In this document: positions 1 to 7,933 of the stretch, in pieces
Layout of the letters: each line of letters begins with the position of its first letter
Numbering within the stretch: the first letter of the stretch is position 1
Assembly: GCA_963841405.1 (NCBI GenBank)
Contig: CAWJCM010000009.1
Location: 62,001 to 126,000, forward strand
DNA: 64,000 nucleotides
Direction of reading: 5' to 3'
Source: DATBLE01 sp963841405
GTDB taxonomy: Bacteria; Actinomycetota; Thermoleophilia; Gaiellales; Gaiellaceae
The notes under the pieces: model-generated
Seen by the model: only the letters and a program-made list of their open reading frames with translations
What the model was told of the DNA's origin: nothing
Databases searched by the model: none
Made by a program: the position numbers and the translations under genes

Positions 1-812
1 GGGTCGAGCCGGGCGGCCAGCCGCGCGACCAGATCGACGTCCAGCTCGCCGTCGCCCGGCACGGAGCGGCGGAACTCGAAGTCGTCCTGGCACTCGTCGA
101 GTGCCGCCCGGAGCGCATCGATCCAGGTGTGGGCGTTCACGCCGACGGTGATGTGCAGGGAGTCGGTGTCAGAGGTCAGCGCGTCGTGCAGCCAGCCGCG
201 GGGGAGATACAGCGTGTCCCCTGCCCTCAGCGTGAGCTCGAGCACCGTCGGCCCCGGCTCACCCAGCGACGACGACCAGCGCTGCGCCTTCAGGGGCAGC
301 TCGAGCAGCGGCTCGTACATGCGCCAGTGCTTCTCGCCGGCGACCTGGAGGACGAAGACGTCGTGGGTGTCGTGATGCACGGCGAACCCCTGCGAGCGCC
401 GGGGCGTGTAGTACGAGTTCGCCTGCACGCCGCTGCCCAGGTCCGCCTCGAGCTCGCGGCAGAATCGTGCAAGCGGAAGCCAGGTGTGGTGGAGGGCCTG
501 GAGGACGATCGTCGAGCCGTCCGCGAACGCCTCCGCGACCCGGTCCGGATCGACGACGCCGGTGAACGGTTTCGGCCGCCAGGAGACCTCCCGCGCGTAC
601 TGGGCCTCCGAGATGGTGCCGCCGTCCTTGACGAGCCGGAGGCCGGGCGTCCGCAGTCCGCCGGACGAGACCAGCCGCTCGACGTCCGCGACCGAGAGCA
701 GGTCGTCGAAGCGCCCCTCCTCGGCGCGCGGCACGGCGAGCGGCCGCTGCTCCCAGTACTCGGCGAGGAATTCGTCGGCGTCGACCGGCTCGACGCAGCG
801 GACGAGCGCTCC
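1..812 (-). CDS. JmjC-type cupin oxygenase, partial, no start codon
   Basis: The minus strand from base 812 to the left edge is one open frame of about 270 codons matching bacterial JmjC/Cupin_4 Fe(II)/2-oxoglutarate oxygenases, which hydroxylate protein side chains. It opens with the family's usual RCVEPVDADEF and continues YWEQRPLAVPR. The metal site is visible as HHDTHDVF (His-x-Asp), followed by VAGEKHWRMYEP and the distal LPRGWLHDA. The C-terminus lies outside the window. Upstream, the frame meets a TGA near base 1015 without passing any ATG, GTG or TTG. Family members normally start about six residues before RCVEPVD, so the start is missing or non-canonical. It follows the repeat peptide of 814-1029 directly, one base after its stop codon. 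Family assignment is firm; the substrate is unknown. Confidence 0.82.
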
Positions 813-813
813 G

Positions 814-1029
814 CTAGCTCGGGTCTTCTGCGTCGGCGTCGGAATCGGTGCCGTCCGTGTCGCCGCCCGCGTCGCCGTCCGTGCCGTCGGTGCCGTCGCC
901 GTCCGTGCCGTCCGCGTCGCCGTCCGTGCCGTCCGCGTCGCCGTCGGTCCCGTCCGCGTCGGTCTCCGCTTCCATCCGCGTGAACGGGGCGGTCTCGATC
1001 TCGGTGTCGGTCAGAGTCTGCTCGCTCAT
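814..1029 (-). CDS. small Asp/Gly/Thr-rich repeat protein (71 aa)
   Basis: A 71-residue acidic protein with a good Shine-Dalgarno (AAAGGAGG six bases before ATG). Residues 1-23 form a non-repetitive leader (MSEQTLTDTEIETAPFTRME). Residues 24-44 are three copies of the heptad DADGTDG, followed by degenerate DGT/DG units and a DADAEDPS end. There is no signal peptide, membrane segment or cysteine. Its stop lies one base before the JmjC oxygenase frame, so the two are almost certainly one transcript. I do not recognise a family. It could be a substrate peptide for the oxygenase, a calcium-binding acidic tail, or the N-terminus of the oxygenase separated by a frameshift. Confidence 0.6.
   Translation of the reverse strand: MSEQTLTDTEIETAPFTRMEAETDADGTDGDADGTDGDADGTDGDGTDGTDGDAGGDTDGTDSDADAEDPS
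898..960 (-). repeat. three 21-bp tandem repeats encoding DADGTDG
   Basis: Three consecutive 21-base units, differing at only a few positions, encode the heptad DADGTDG inside the small acidic gene. More degenerate GACGGCACC-type units continue down to about base 830. Such repeats are prone to slippage, which is relevant to the missing start of the adjacent oxygenase. Confidence 0.8.
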
Positions 1030-1076
1030 GCCATGCCTCCTTTACCTGCTCGGGGTGGGGGTGCGGTGAGTATTCC

Positions 1077-1245
1077 CTACAGCGTCCGCTCGTAAGCGCG
1101 GAAGCACCAGGTCGCCCACAGCGCCGTCGCGGCCGAGAGGACGAGCAGGGAACGCGAGGTAGAGGCCGACCGTGCCCCATGAGGTTCCGGGCAGCACGAC
1201 CTCTCGGGCAACCCGCACGCCCCAGTCCATCGGGTTGCCGCGTCC
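1077..1245 (-). pseudogene. ABC-2 type permease, C-terminal remnant
   Basis: The minus strand reads NPMDWGVRVAREVVLPG, then SWGTVGLYLA, then after a one-base frame change LLVLSAATALWATWC and FRAYERTL-stop. This is the typical last transmembrane region of ABC-2 exporter permeases (NPxxW...FRAYxRx-stop). Only about 55 codons remain, they are split by a frameshift near base 1150, and nothing upstream resembles the rest of the protein. It is a decayed fragment with no expected function. Confidence 0.6.
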
Positions 1246-1269
1246 ATGCCGCGAGCGTGCGCTCGCGGC

Positions 1270-1275
1270 TAGGCT
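1270..1275 (+). promoter_or_regulatory. -10 box, leaderless start of the DUF1028 gene
   Basis: TAGGCT lies six bases before the GTG at 1282. With transcription starting about seven bases downstream of the box, the mRNA would begin at the start codon. The same arrangement recurs across the window. Confidence 0.5.
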
Positions 1276-1281
1276 CACCTC

Positions 1282-2202
1282 GTGCGCTCGATCGTGCGTG
1301 GCACCTTCTCGATCGTTGCCGCCGATCCCGCGGCGGGCGAGGTGGGCTGCGCCGTCCAGTCCCGCTACTTCGCCGTCGGCTCGGTCGTGCCGTGGGCCAA
1401 GGCGGGTGTCGGCGCGGTCGCCACGCAGGCGGCCGGAGTCGCCGCCTACGGGCCGAAGGTGCTGGCCCTGGTCGAGCAGGGGCTCGGGCCGGCGGCGGCG
1501 CTCGACGGGGCCCTCGCGGACGACGAAGCGCGCGAGCTGCGGCAGCTCGGCGTAGTCACCGCCGACGGTCGCGCCGCCGCCCGCACCGGCGCCGACTGCC
1601 TGCCGTGGGCCGGGCACCGGGCCGGCGACGGCTACGCCGTCCAGGGGAACATCCTCGCCGGCGACGCTGTCGTGACCGAGATGGAGCGTGCGTTCCTCGA
1701 CACCGCTGGTGCCTCCTTGACCGAGCGGCTGGTCTCGGCGCTGGAGGCGGCACAGGCGGCGGGCGGGGACCGGCGCGGTCAGCAGTCGTCGGCGATCGTG
1801 GTCGAGCGTTCCGGCGCAGCCGCCGAGTCGCGCGAGGGCATCGACCGCATCTGCGAGCTTCGCGTCGACGACCATCCCGAGCCGATCATCGAGCTGCGGC
1901 GGCTGCTCGGAATCCACCTGGTGTGGGATGCGCTGCGCCGCGCCAGCTTCTTCCACGGGCCCGGCGAGTACGCGCACGGGGTCGAGGTGCTCCGCGAGGC
2001 GCTCGTCAGTCACGGCGAGGATCCGGTGCTCCTGTACGACCTGGCGTGCTTCGAGTCGCTCGCCGGTGACACGGAGGAGGCGCTCGCGCACCTCACCCGC
2101 TCGCTCGAGCTCGACCCGCAGCTGCGCCACGGCGCCGCCGCCGACTCCGACTTCGAGGCGCTCCGGCAGGACGCGCGCTTCCAGGCGGCCGTCGTCAGCT
2201 AG
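1282..2202 (+). CDS. DUF1028 family protein with TPR-like C-terminus
   Basis: A 306-residue protein. Residues 1-210 match DUF1028, a presumed Ntn-hydrolase-like fold: FSIVAADPAAGEVGCAVQS, then AVATQAAGVAAYG and YAVQGNILAG, all typical of the family. The last 80 residues (LLYDLACFESLAGDTEEAL, HLTRSLELDPQLR) are a TPR-type helical repeat often fused to this domain. The GTG start is supported by the -10 box at 1270. No biochemical role is established for the family. A second -10-like TAGGCT overlaps its stop codon and serves sucC. Confidence 0.85.
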   Translation: MRSIVRGTFSIVAADPAAGEVGCAVQSRYFAVGSVVPWAKAGVGAVATQAAGVAAYGPKVLALVEQGLGPAAALDGALADDEARELRQLGVVTADGRAAARTGADCLPWAGHRAGDGYAVQGNILAGDAVVTEMERAFLDTAGASLTERLVSALEAAQAAGGDRRGQQSSAIVVERSGAAAESREGIDRICELRVDDHPEPIIELRRLLGIHLVWDALRRASFFHGPGEYAHGVEVLREALVSHGEDPVLLYDLACFESLAGDTEEALAHLTRSLELDPQLRHGAAADSDFEALRQDARFQAAVVS

Positions 2203-2215
2203 GCTCGCCTGCGGC

Positions 2216-3358
2216 TTGGACCTCTACGAGTACCAGGGCAAGGAGCTGTTCCGCCGTGCCGGGATCCCGGTGTCCGACGGCGGGCTCGCGACCACGGCAG
2301 CCGAGGCGCGGGCGGTGGCGGAGGAGCTCGGAGGTCCAACGGTCGTGAAGGCGCAGGTGCTGACGGGTGGCCGCGGGAAGGCCGGCGGGATCAGGCTCGC
2401 CGCCTCGCCGGAAGAGGCCGAGGCCAGGGCGGAGGAGATCCTCGGACTGGACATCCACGGCCACGTCGTCCGCAAGCTCTGGATCGAGAAGGCGTCCGAC
2501 ATCGCGAAGGAGTACTACCTATCGGTGACGTTCGACCGGGGAGCGAAGCAGCCGCTGTTCATGTTCACGACGCAGGGCGGGGTGGACATCGAGGAGGTCG
2601 CTTCGTCGTCGCCCGACGCGCTGGTGAAGCTCCACCTCGACCCGTTCGAGGGCTTCCAACCGTGGCATGCCCGTGCGCTGGTCTACGGCGGCGGCGTCGA
2701 CGACCCCGACGAGCAGAAGCAGATCGCCGCGATCTCCGGCCGCCTCTATTCCGCCTTCGTCGACCAGGACGCGATGCTCTGCGAGATCAACCCGCTGATC
2801 GTCACGCCGGCCGGCGAGGTGAAGGCGCTCGACTCGAAGTTCACGGTCGACGACAACGCGCTCTTCAGGCATCCCGACGTGGCCGAGATGCGCGACCCGG
2901 AGGCAGATGCGCCCGAGGAGCGTGCGGCGCGCGAGAAGGGTGTCACCTATGTGAAGCTCGACGGCGAAGTCGGCATCCTCGGGAACGGAGCGGGACTCGT
3001 GATGTCGACGCTCGACGTGATCGTGCTGGTCGGCGGCCGCCCCGCGAACTTCTGTGACCTGGGTGGCGGCGGCGACGCCCAGGGAGTCGTCGACGCGCTG
3101 GAGATCATCACCGGCGACCCCCAGGTGAAGGCGATCCTGTTCAACATCTTCGGCGGGATCACGCGCTGTGACGAGGTTGCCCGCGGGATCCTGCAGGCGC
3201 TCGGACAGATGGAGATCCCGCACCCGATCGTCGTCCGGCTCGACGGGACGAACGCAGAGGAGGGGCGCAGGATCCTCGAGGAGGCGGCGCCTCCGAACCT
3301 GCACGTCGAGCCGACGATGCTGGAGGCGGCCCGGCGCGCGGTGGAGCTCGCCGCATGA
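2216..3358 (+). CDS. sucC: succinyl-CoA synthetase beta subunit
   Basis: A 380-residue protein of standard SucC length. It forms a heterotetramer with SucD that interconverts succinyl-CoA and succinate while making ATP or GTP. LDLYEYQGKELFRRAGIPV is the classical N-terminus, the ATP-grasp region contains LTGGRGKAGGI, and the ligase half shows NIFGGITRCDEVARGI. The start is the TTG at 2216, the only one giving the conserved N-terminus, 10 bases after a TAGGCT box at 2200. It overlaps the next methyltransferase by four bases (ATGA), so the two are translationally coupled. The partner gene sucD follows after that methyltransferase. Confidence 0.96.
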   Translation: MDLYEYQGKELFRRAGIPVSDGGLATTAAEARAVAEELGGPTVVKAQVLTGGRGKAGGIRLAASPEEAEARAEEILGLDIHGHVVRKLWIEKASDIAKEYYLSVTFDRGAKQPLFMFTTQGGVDIEEVASSSPDALVKLHLDPFEGFQPWHARALVYGGGVDDPDEQKQIAAISGRLYSAFVDQDAMLCEINPLIVTPAGEVKALDSKFTVDDNALFRHPDVAEMRDPEADAPEERAAREKGVTYVKLDGEVGILGNGAGLVMSTLDVIVLVGGRPANFCDLGGGGDAQGVVDALEIITGDPQVKAILFNIFGGITRCDEVARGILQALGQMEIPHPIVVRLDGTNAEEGRRILEEAAPPNLHVEPTMLEAARRAVELAA

Positions 3359-3990
3359 CGGACGTGTGGTCGGAGCGCGCGCAGGCCTATCGCGAGAGCG
3401 AAGCCCACCGGGAGGGCCGCGACCTCGACCTGATCGTCGAGTGGGCGACCGGCGCGCGGACAGCGCTGGACGTCGCCACCGGCGGTGGCCACGTGGCGCG
3501 CCGACTGCGAGAGGCCGGGCTGAACGTGGTCACGACGGATGCCGCCCCGGGGATGGAGCCGGACGTCATCTGCCGGAGCGAGGAGCTCCCGTTCGCCGAC
3601 CGCAGCTTCGACGTGGTCGCCTGCCGCGTGGCGGCGCACCACTTCGACGACGTGGCGCTCGCGGTGCGGGAGATGGCCCGCGTCAGCGGCGGGCTCGTCC
3701 TCATCTCCGACAACCTCCACGGCGGTGAGCAGCTCGAGCAGGCCGAGAAGCTCCGCGACCCCTCGCACAGGCGCAACTACAGCGAGCAGGAGTGGCGCAC
3801 GCTCCTCGAGGACGCCGGTGTTGCGGTCGAGCTCGTAGAGACGATCCGGCACCCGATCGAGCTGGAGCCCTGGCTCATCCGCGCCGGCTGTCCGCCCGGG
3901 GACGCCGCGCGCGTCCGGGAGCTCGTTGCGGACCGGGTGGAAGGCAGCAAGGTCGTGCTCGACCGGATCGTGATCAAGGCGGTGAACTAG
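3355..3990 (+). CDS. class I SAM-dependent methyltransferase
   Basis: A 211-residue class I methyltransferase. LDVATGGGHVARRLREAG is the SAM-binding motif I, VVTTDAAPGME the acidic strand-2 region, and FDVVACRVAAHHFDD resembles UbiE/Methyltransf_11 enzymes acting on small molecules. It is wedged between sucC (ATGA overlap) and sucD (TAGTG overlap), so all three should be on one mRNA. The substrate cannot be inferred, and this position is not part of the usual sucCD operon. Confidence 0.85.
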   Translation: MTDVWSERAQAYRESEAHREGRDLDLIVEWATGARTALDVATGGGHVARRLREAGLNVVTTDAAPGMEPDVICRSEELPFADRSFDVVACRVAAHHFDDVALAVREMARVSGGLVLISDNLHGGEQLEQAEKLRDPSHRRNYSEQEWRTLLEDAGVAVELVETIRHPIELEPWLIRAGCPPGDAARVRELVADRVEGSKVVLDRIVIKAVN

Positions 3991-4865
3991 TGGCGATCGT
4001 CGTCGACCGCGACACGAAGCTCGTCGTCCAGGGCCTGACCGGGCGCGAGGGCAGCTTCCACGGGCTGCGCAACCGCGCGTACGGGACGCAGCTGGTGGCA
4101 GGGGTCACTCCGGGCAAGGGCGGCCAGGACGTCGACGGTGTGCCCGTCTTCGACACGGTCACCAAGGCCGTGGCCGAAACGGGCGCGAACACGACCATGA
4201 TCTTCGTGCCCGCGCGGTTCGCGCCCGACGCGATCTTCGAGGCGGTCGACGCCGGGATCGCCACGGTGATCTGCATCGCGGAAGGCCTCGCCGCGCACGA
4301 CATGTTGCGGGTCTACAACTACATCCGTCCGCGCGGCGTGACCATGCTCGGCCCCAACTGCCCGGGCGCGCTGTCACCCGGCAAGGCGAACGTCGGGATC
4401 ATCCCGGCGGAGATCTTCCGTGAGGGCTCGATCGGGCTCGTCTCGCGGTCCGGGACCTTGACGTACCAGATCGGCCACGAGCTGACCGGGTTGGGCCTGG
4501 GGAACTCGACGATCGTCGGGATCGGCGGCGACCCGATCGTCGGCTCGTCCTTCATCGACGTGCTGGAGCGCTTCGAGGCGGACCCCGAGACCGAGCTGGT
4601 GGTCATCGTCGGCGAGATCGGCGGCGACGAGGAGGAGAAGGCGGCCCGGTTCATCGCGGCCGAGATGTCGAAGCCCGTGGTCGCATACATCGCGGGCTTC
4701 AGTGCGCCCCCCGGCAAGACAATGGGGCATGCCGGCGCGATCATCACCGGCTCGGCCGGCACCGCGCAGGCGAAGAAGGAGGCGCTGGAGGCCAACGGCG
4801 TCCGAGTCGGCACCTCGCCGACCGAGGCCGCGCAGATCGCCGCCCAGGTGCTGCGCGGTGGGTAG
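3990..4865 (+). CDS. sucD: succinyl-CoA synthetase alpha subunit
   Basis: A 291-residue protein. It has the CoA-binding N-terminal Rossmann domain (LVVQGLTGREGSFH, then YGTQLVAGVTPGKGG) and the C-terminal ligase domain, with the phosphorylated histidine at about residue 247 in GHAGAII. SRSGTLTYQI is also characteristic. GTG at 3990 overlaps the methyltransferase stop by one base. It works with SucC. A GC-rich hairpin at 5004-5023 probably ends the transcript. Confidence 0.97.
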   Translation: MAIVVDRDTKLVVQGLTGREGSFHGLRNRAYGTQLVAGVTPGKGGQDVDGVPVFDTVTKAVAETGANTTMIFVPARFAPDAIFEAVDAGIATVICIAEGLAAHDMLRVYNYIRPRGVTMLGPNCPGALSPGKANVGIIPAEIFREGSIGLVSRSGTLTYQIGHELTGLGLGNSTIVGIGGDPIVGSSFIDVLERFEADPETELVVIVGEIGGDEEEKAARFIAAEMSKPVVAYIAGFSAPPGKTMGHAGAIITGSAGTAQAKKEALEANGVRVGTSPTEAAQIAAQVLRGG

Positions 4866-5003
4866 CGGCGGCTCGGCCTCGCATCCCGACAGCCAACGAG
4901 GCCGGCGCTCGACGCCCGGCTGCAGCGCACGAATCGACTCGGAATCGGCACGGACACGCGCAGCGGGAACCGGTACCGTCGCCGGCAGGGGACAGGGGCT
5001 CAG

Positions 5004-5023
5004 CCCCCACCCAAGGGCGGGGG
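5004..5023 (+). terminator. GC-rich hairpin after sucD
   Basis: CCCCCACCC and GGGCGGGGG face each other across AA, preceded by a second short stem GGGGCT/AGCCCC at 4995-5007. There is no U-tract, as is common in high-GC actinobacteria. The stretch 4866-5132 holds no gene otherwise. Confidence 0.45.
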
Positions 5024-5120
5024 TACGGACCTTTGCAGCCGCAGGTCGAGCCCGGACCGGCGCTGGGTGCGCACGTGGGCTCGCGTTCGCGAGGCAGCCG
5101 GAGCAACGCGGATGCCTGTC

Positions 5121-5126
5121 TAGACT
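5121..5126 (+). promoter_or_regulatory. -10 box, leaderless start of the aminotransferase
   Basis: TAGACT followed by six bases and the GTG at 5133. Confidence 0.5.
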
Positions 5127-5132
5127 GGGGCC

Positions 5133-6224
5133 GTGGCCATGATCTCCTTCGCGCGCGGCGTTCCCGCCCCCGAGTGCCTGCCCGTCGGCGCGCTCGCCGA
5201 CTGCGCCCGCGCGGCGCTCGAGCGCGACGGCACCACGATCCTCAACTACGGGCCGGTCGGCGGCTACGGGCCGCTCCGCGAGTGGGTGGCCGAGAGACAC
5301 GGCGTCGAGCCGGCGCAGGTGCTGATCACGAATGGCTCGCTCCAGGGACTGTCACTGATCGCCGGGCTCCTGGTCGAGCCCGGCGCGCGCGTCCTGGTCG
5401 AAGGCCCCACGTACGACCGCGCGCTGCACATCGCCGCCCGCCACCGCGCGCAGCCCGTCGTGGTTCGCATGGACGACGACGGCATCGATCCCGACGCGCT
5501 GACGTTGCCTGCGGCGTTCCTGTACACGATCCCGACCTTCCAGAACCCGAGCGGCCGAACGTTGTCGCTCGAACGCCGGCACGCCCTGGCCGCCTTGGCG
5601 CGCGAAGGCAAGGTGCTCATCCTCGAGGACGATCCGTACTCGCTCGTCCGCTACGAGGGCGAGGCGCTCCCCAGCGTCCACGAGCTCGCCGGCGGCGAGG
5701 GGGTCGTCTACTCGTTCTCGTTCTCAAAGATCGTGGCGCCTGGGCTGCGTGTCGGCTACCTGATCGGCGCCGCCGGGCTGATCGATCGGCTCGAGGAGCT
5801 GGCCGTCCAGACGTACCTGACTCCCGCGCTGCTTCCACAGGCGACGGCCTTCGAGTTCGTCAGCCGCGGATTGCTCGACGGGAACGTCGACCGCGTCGTC
5901 GGGCTGCTCCGCGAGCGCCGGGACGCGATGTTGGCGGCCTTCGAGCGCGAACTGCCCGACGGCGCACGCTGGAGCCGGCCACAGGGGGGCTACTTCACCT
6001 GGCTCGACCTGCCGGAGGAGATCGACGCGGCGGCGCTCCTAGCCGCGGCGACCGACAAGGGCGTGACCTTCGTGCGTGGGAGCGACTTCTACCCCCCCGG
6101 CGAAGGGGGCGGCGCTTCGGCACGCCTCGCCTTCAGCTTCGTCTCGCCTGCCGATGTGACCGCGGGTGTGGCTCTACTTGCCGGGTTGCTTCGCGAGCCG
6201 CGAGCGACGTCGGTGGCGGTATAG
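5133..6224 (+). CDS. PLP-dependent aminotransferase (fold type I, LysN/MocR-like without HTH)
   Basis: A 363-residue aminotransferase. NYGPVGGYGPLREWVAER is the N-terminal signature of the 2-aminoadipate/aromatic aminotransferase group. TNGSLQGLSLIAGLLVEPG, PTFQNPSGRTLS and the PLP-lysine region SFSFSKIVAPGLRVGY are all present. It lacks the GntR DNA-binding domain of MocR regulators, so it is an enzyme rather than a regulator. GTG at 5133 is favoured by the -10 box, with ATG at 5139 possible. The last 51 bases overlap the convergent LapA-like gene. The amino-acid substrate is not determinable here. Confidence 0.9.
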   Translation: MAMISFARGVPAPECLPVGALADCARAALERDGTTILNYGPVGGYGPLREWVAERHGVEPAQVLITNGSLQGLSLIAGLLVEPGARVLVEGPTYDRALHIAARHRAQPVVVRMDDDGIDPDALTLPAAFLYTIPTFQNPSGRTLSLERRHALAALAREGKVLILEDDPYSLVRYEGEALPSVHELAGGEGVVYSFSFSKIVAPGLRVGYLIGAAGLIDRLEELAVQTYLTPALLPQATAFEFVSRGLLDGNVDRVVGLLRERRDAMLAAFERELPDGARWSRPQGGYFTWLDLPEEIDAAALLAAATDKGVTFVRGSDFYPPGEGGGASARLAFSFVSPADVTAGVALLAGLLREPRATSVAV

Positions 6225-6545
6225 CTGCGACACCAGGATCCCGCCCAGGACGCCGACGCCGAGCAGCAGGAGAATCGCCCAGATCAACCTGACCTTCTCG
6301 GTCGCGAAGACGAAGTGGATCTCGATGCGCTGCCCGTTCTCGGCGACGAATCCGATCGCGTAGGCGATCACCAGCAGGAGCAGGCCGATCTTGACCCAGA
6401 GCATCGGCTGCCAGGTCGACGGCCGATCCTCTTCGGGGCTCATGCCGTCCGGCGGGACGGGAGCCGGCGGCGTGCCCTCCTCCGTGGCGTCTGCCAGCGG
6501 TTCGCCGGCGGGGCGATCGGGGATCCCAGGTTGCGGCGTGCTCAC
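6174..6545 (-). CDS. LapA-domain (DUF1049) membrane protein
   Basis: A 123-residue protein. Residues 1-45 are Pro/Glu-rich and cytoplasmic. Two membrane segments follow (WVKIGLLLLVIAYAIGFV and LIWAILLLLGVGVLGGILV), separated by the diagnostic ENGQRIEIHFVFAT, with a basic C-terminal tail. This is the LapA/DUF1049 layout, linked in other bacteria to envelope lipid and LPS assembly. It converges on, and overlaps, the aminotransferase. Role inferred by family only. Confidence 0.8.
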   Translation of the reverse strand: MSTPQPGIPDRPAGEPLADATEEGTPPAPVPPDGMSPEEDRPSTWQPMLWVKIGLLLLVIAYAIGFVAENGQRIEIHFVFATEKVRLIWAILLLLGVGVLGGILVSQLYRHRRRSRLAKQPGK

Positions 6546-6555
6546 GGCCGCGATC

Positions 6556-6744
6556 CTACGCGGGGGCTACCTGCGGCGCGAACGCGCTCAGCGGACGCGG
6601 CACCAGCTGCGGCTGCTGCGGAGGGACGATGACGCCGAGGTGCGTGTTCCGGAAGGTCGGACACGGCGACTCGAGCAGGAGGGCGCACAGCCCCGCCTTG
6701 TGGAAGTAGCAGTCCTCGCAGGTGACCTCGACGCGCTTGCCCAA
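6556..6744 (-). CDS. small Cys-rich protein (62 aa), possible metal-binding
   Basis: TTG at 6744 (LGKRVEVTCEDCYFHKAGLC) is preceded by GGAGGAAGC at a good distance. Cysteines fall as CEDC, then C at 20 and C at 28 (SPCPTF), consistent with a small zinc- or Fe-S-binding fold. Similar short proteins occur in other actinobacteria, as far as I recall. A TATCAT box lies about 50 bases upstream on the minus strand. The function is unknown. Confidence 0.6.
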   Translation of the reverse strand: MGKRVEVTCEDCYFHKAGLCALLLESPCPTFRNTHLGVIVPPQQPQLVPRPLSAFAPQVAPA

Positions 6745-6879
6745 CGTGCTTCCTCCACTCTCCCCCGGAGACGACGAACCGACAGCGATGATAGGACGGT
6801 GGCGCCATGGTTCAAGGGGCCGCGTCTCGAAAAACCTGCTCTTTGCGGACGTTTCTAAATCCGCCGATTTGCAGCGATT

Positions 6880-7929
6880 TTACCGCTTCGGCGGCAGCGT
6901 TGACAGCGCATGCAACGCCTGTCGAAAACTGTCCACAGGGATCACCTTGACCGGTCCTGCCCACTTGCGGGCCTCTTTCGCGTTATCCCCAGCAGGCACA
7001 AGGAAGACGTCCACGCCGGCACGGCGTACGGCGATCGCCTTCTGCTTCACCGCTCCGATCGGCCCGACGGTCCCGTCCGTGTCGAGCTCGCCGGTCGCGG
7101 CCACCTTGTAGCCGCGCGTGACGTCGTGGCCGAGCTCCTCGAGCACCTCCAGCGCGAAGGCGAGTCCCGCGGACGGACCGCCGATCGAGCCCGCGTCGAT
7201 CTTCACCGGGATCGGCAGTCTGATCGCGGCGGCGGTCTTCACCACGATTCCGAGGATCGCCCGTTTCGGGTCCGGGAGGCATTGCGTCCCGCCAGGCGGG
7301 GTGGTGCAGCCCTCGATCGTCCCCACCGTCCTGGTCTCGACGCCCTCGCCGGTCTGAATCTCGATGCGCACCCGGTCGCCGGGCCGGTGCGCTGCCATCA
7401 GCCTGCGCACGTCGCCTGTCGTCCTCACCCGCCTGCCGTCGATGGTCTCGATGATCTCGGTCGGTTCGAGCTTCGCCTTGGCCGCCGGCGAGCCGGGCGC
7501 GACGCCTTCGATCAGTGCCCCTCTCGGCTGGATGTCGACCTTGTACCCGAGGTGCCTCAGTGCGACGGCGCCGGCGATCTGTTGCGAGGTGGCCATCTCG
7601 CGCAGGTTCTCCACGTGTACCTGCTGGTCGCTCGTCCCCGGCGGGTTGACCTGGTCCGCCTTCACCAGCGTCTCCCCCTCGTGGACGAAGTGGAACAGCT
7701 GCTCGAAGAGCCTCGCCCGGCGGACGATGACTGCGTCGTAATACACGCCGCCATCGCCGGAAGGGTCCTTTCCGCCCTGGACGCTGACGAGCGGCGCGAC
7801 CGGCTTCGCGTCGGCCGGGAGGTACACGTAGTAGTCGGACGGGACGATCCAGAGGATGGCGGCGGTCGCCACCAGCAGGACGAGACCCGCGCCGATTAGG
7901 GTCAGGGGAGACGGGAGCCGGAGCCGCAT
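6880..7929 (-). CDS. PDZ-Lon (S16) membrane protease
   Basis: A 349-residue protein. One N-terminal transmembrane anchor (TLIGAGLVLLVATAAILWIV) is followed by an extracytoplasmic region, a PDZ domain (RGALIEGVAPGSPAAKAKL to about residue 205) and a C-terminal Lon-type protease domain. The catalytic serine is in GSIGGPSAGLAF and the lysine in GAVKQKAIAVRRAG. This matches the YlbL/SdrC family of secreted PDZ-Lon proteases. ATG at 7929 (MRLRLPSPL) gives a proper anchor and is preferred over an upstream in-frame start. It overlaps no neighbour and lies four bases downstream of the SDR gene. Confidence 0.9.
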   Translation of the reverse strand: MRLRLPSPLTLIGAGLVLLVATAAILWIVPSDYYVYLPADAKPVAPLVSVQGGKDPSGDGGVYYDAVIVRRARLFEQLFHFVHEGETLVKADQVNPPGTSDQQVHVENLREMATSQQIAGAVALRHLGYKVDIQPRGALIEGVAPGSPAAKAKLEPTEIIETIDGRRVRTTGDVRRLMAAHRPGDRVRIEIQTGEGVETRTVGTIEGCTTPPGGTQCLPDPKRAILGIVVKTAAAIRLPIPVKIDAGSIGGPSAGLAFALEVLEELGHDVTRGYKVAATGELDTDGTVGPIGAVKQKAIAVRRAGVDVFLVPAGDNAKEARKWAGPVKVIPVDSFRQALHALSTLPPKR

Positions 7930-7933
7930 GCCC

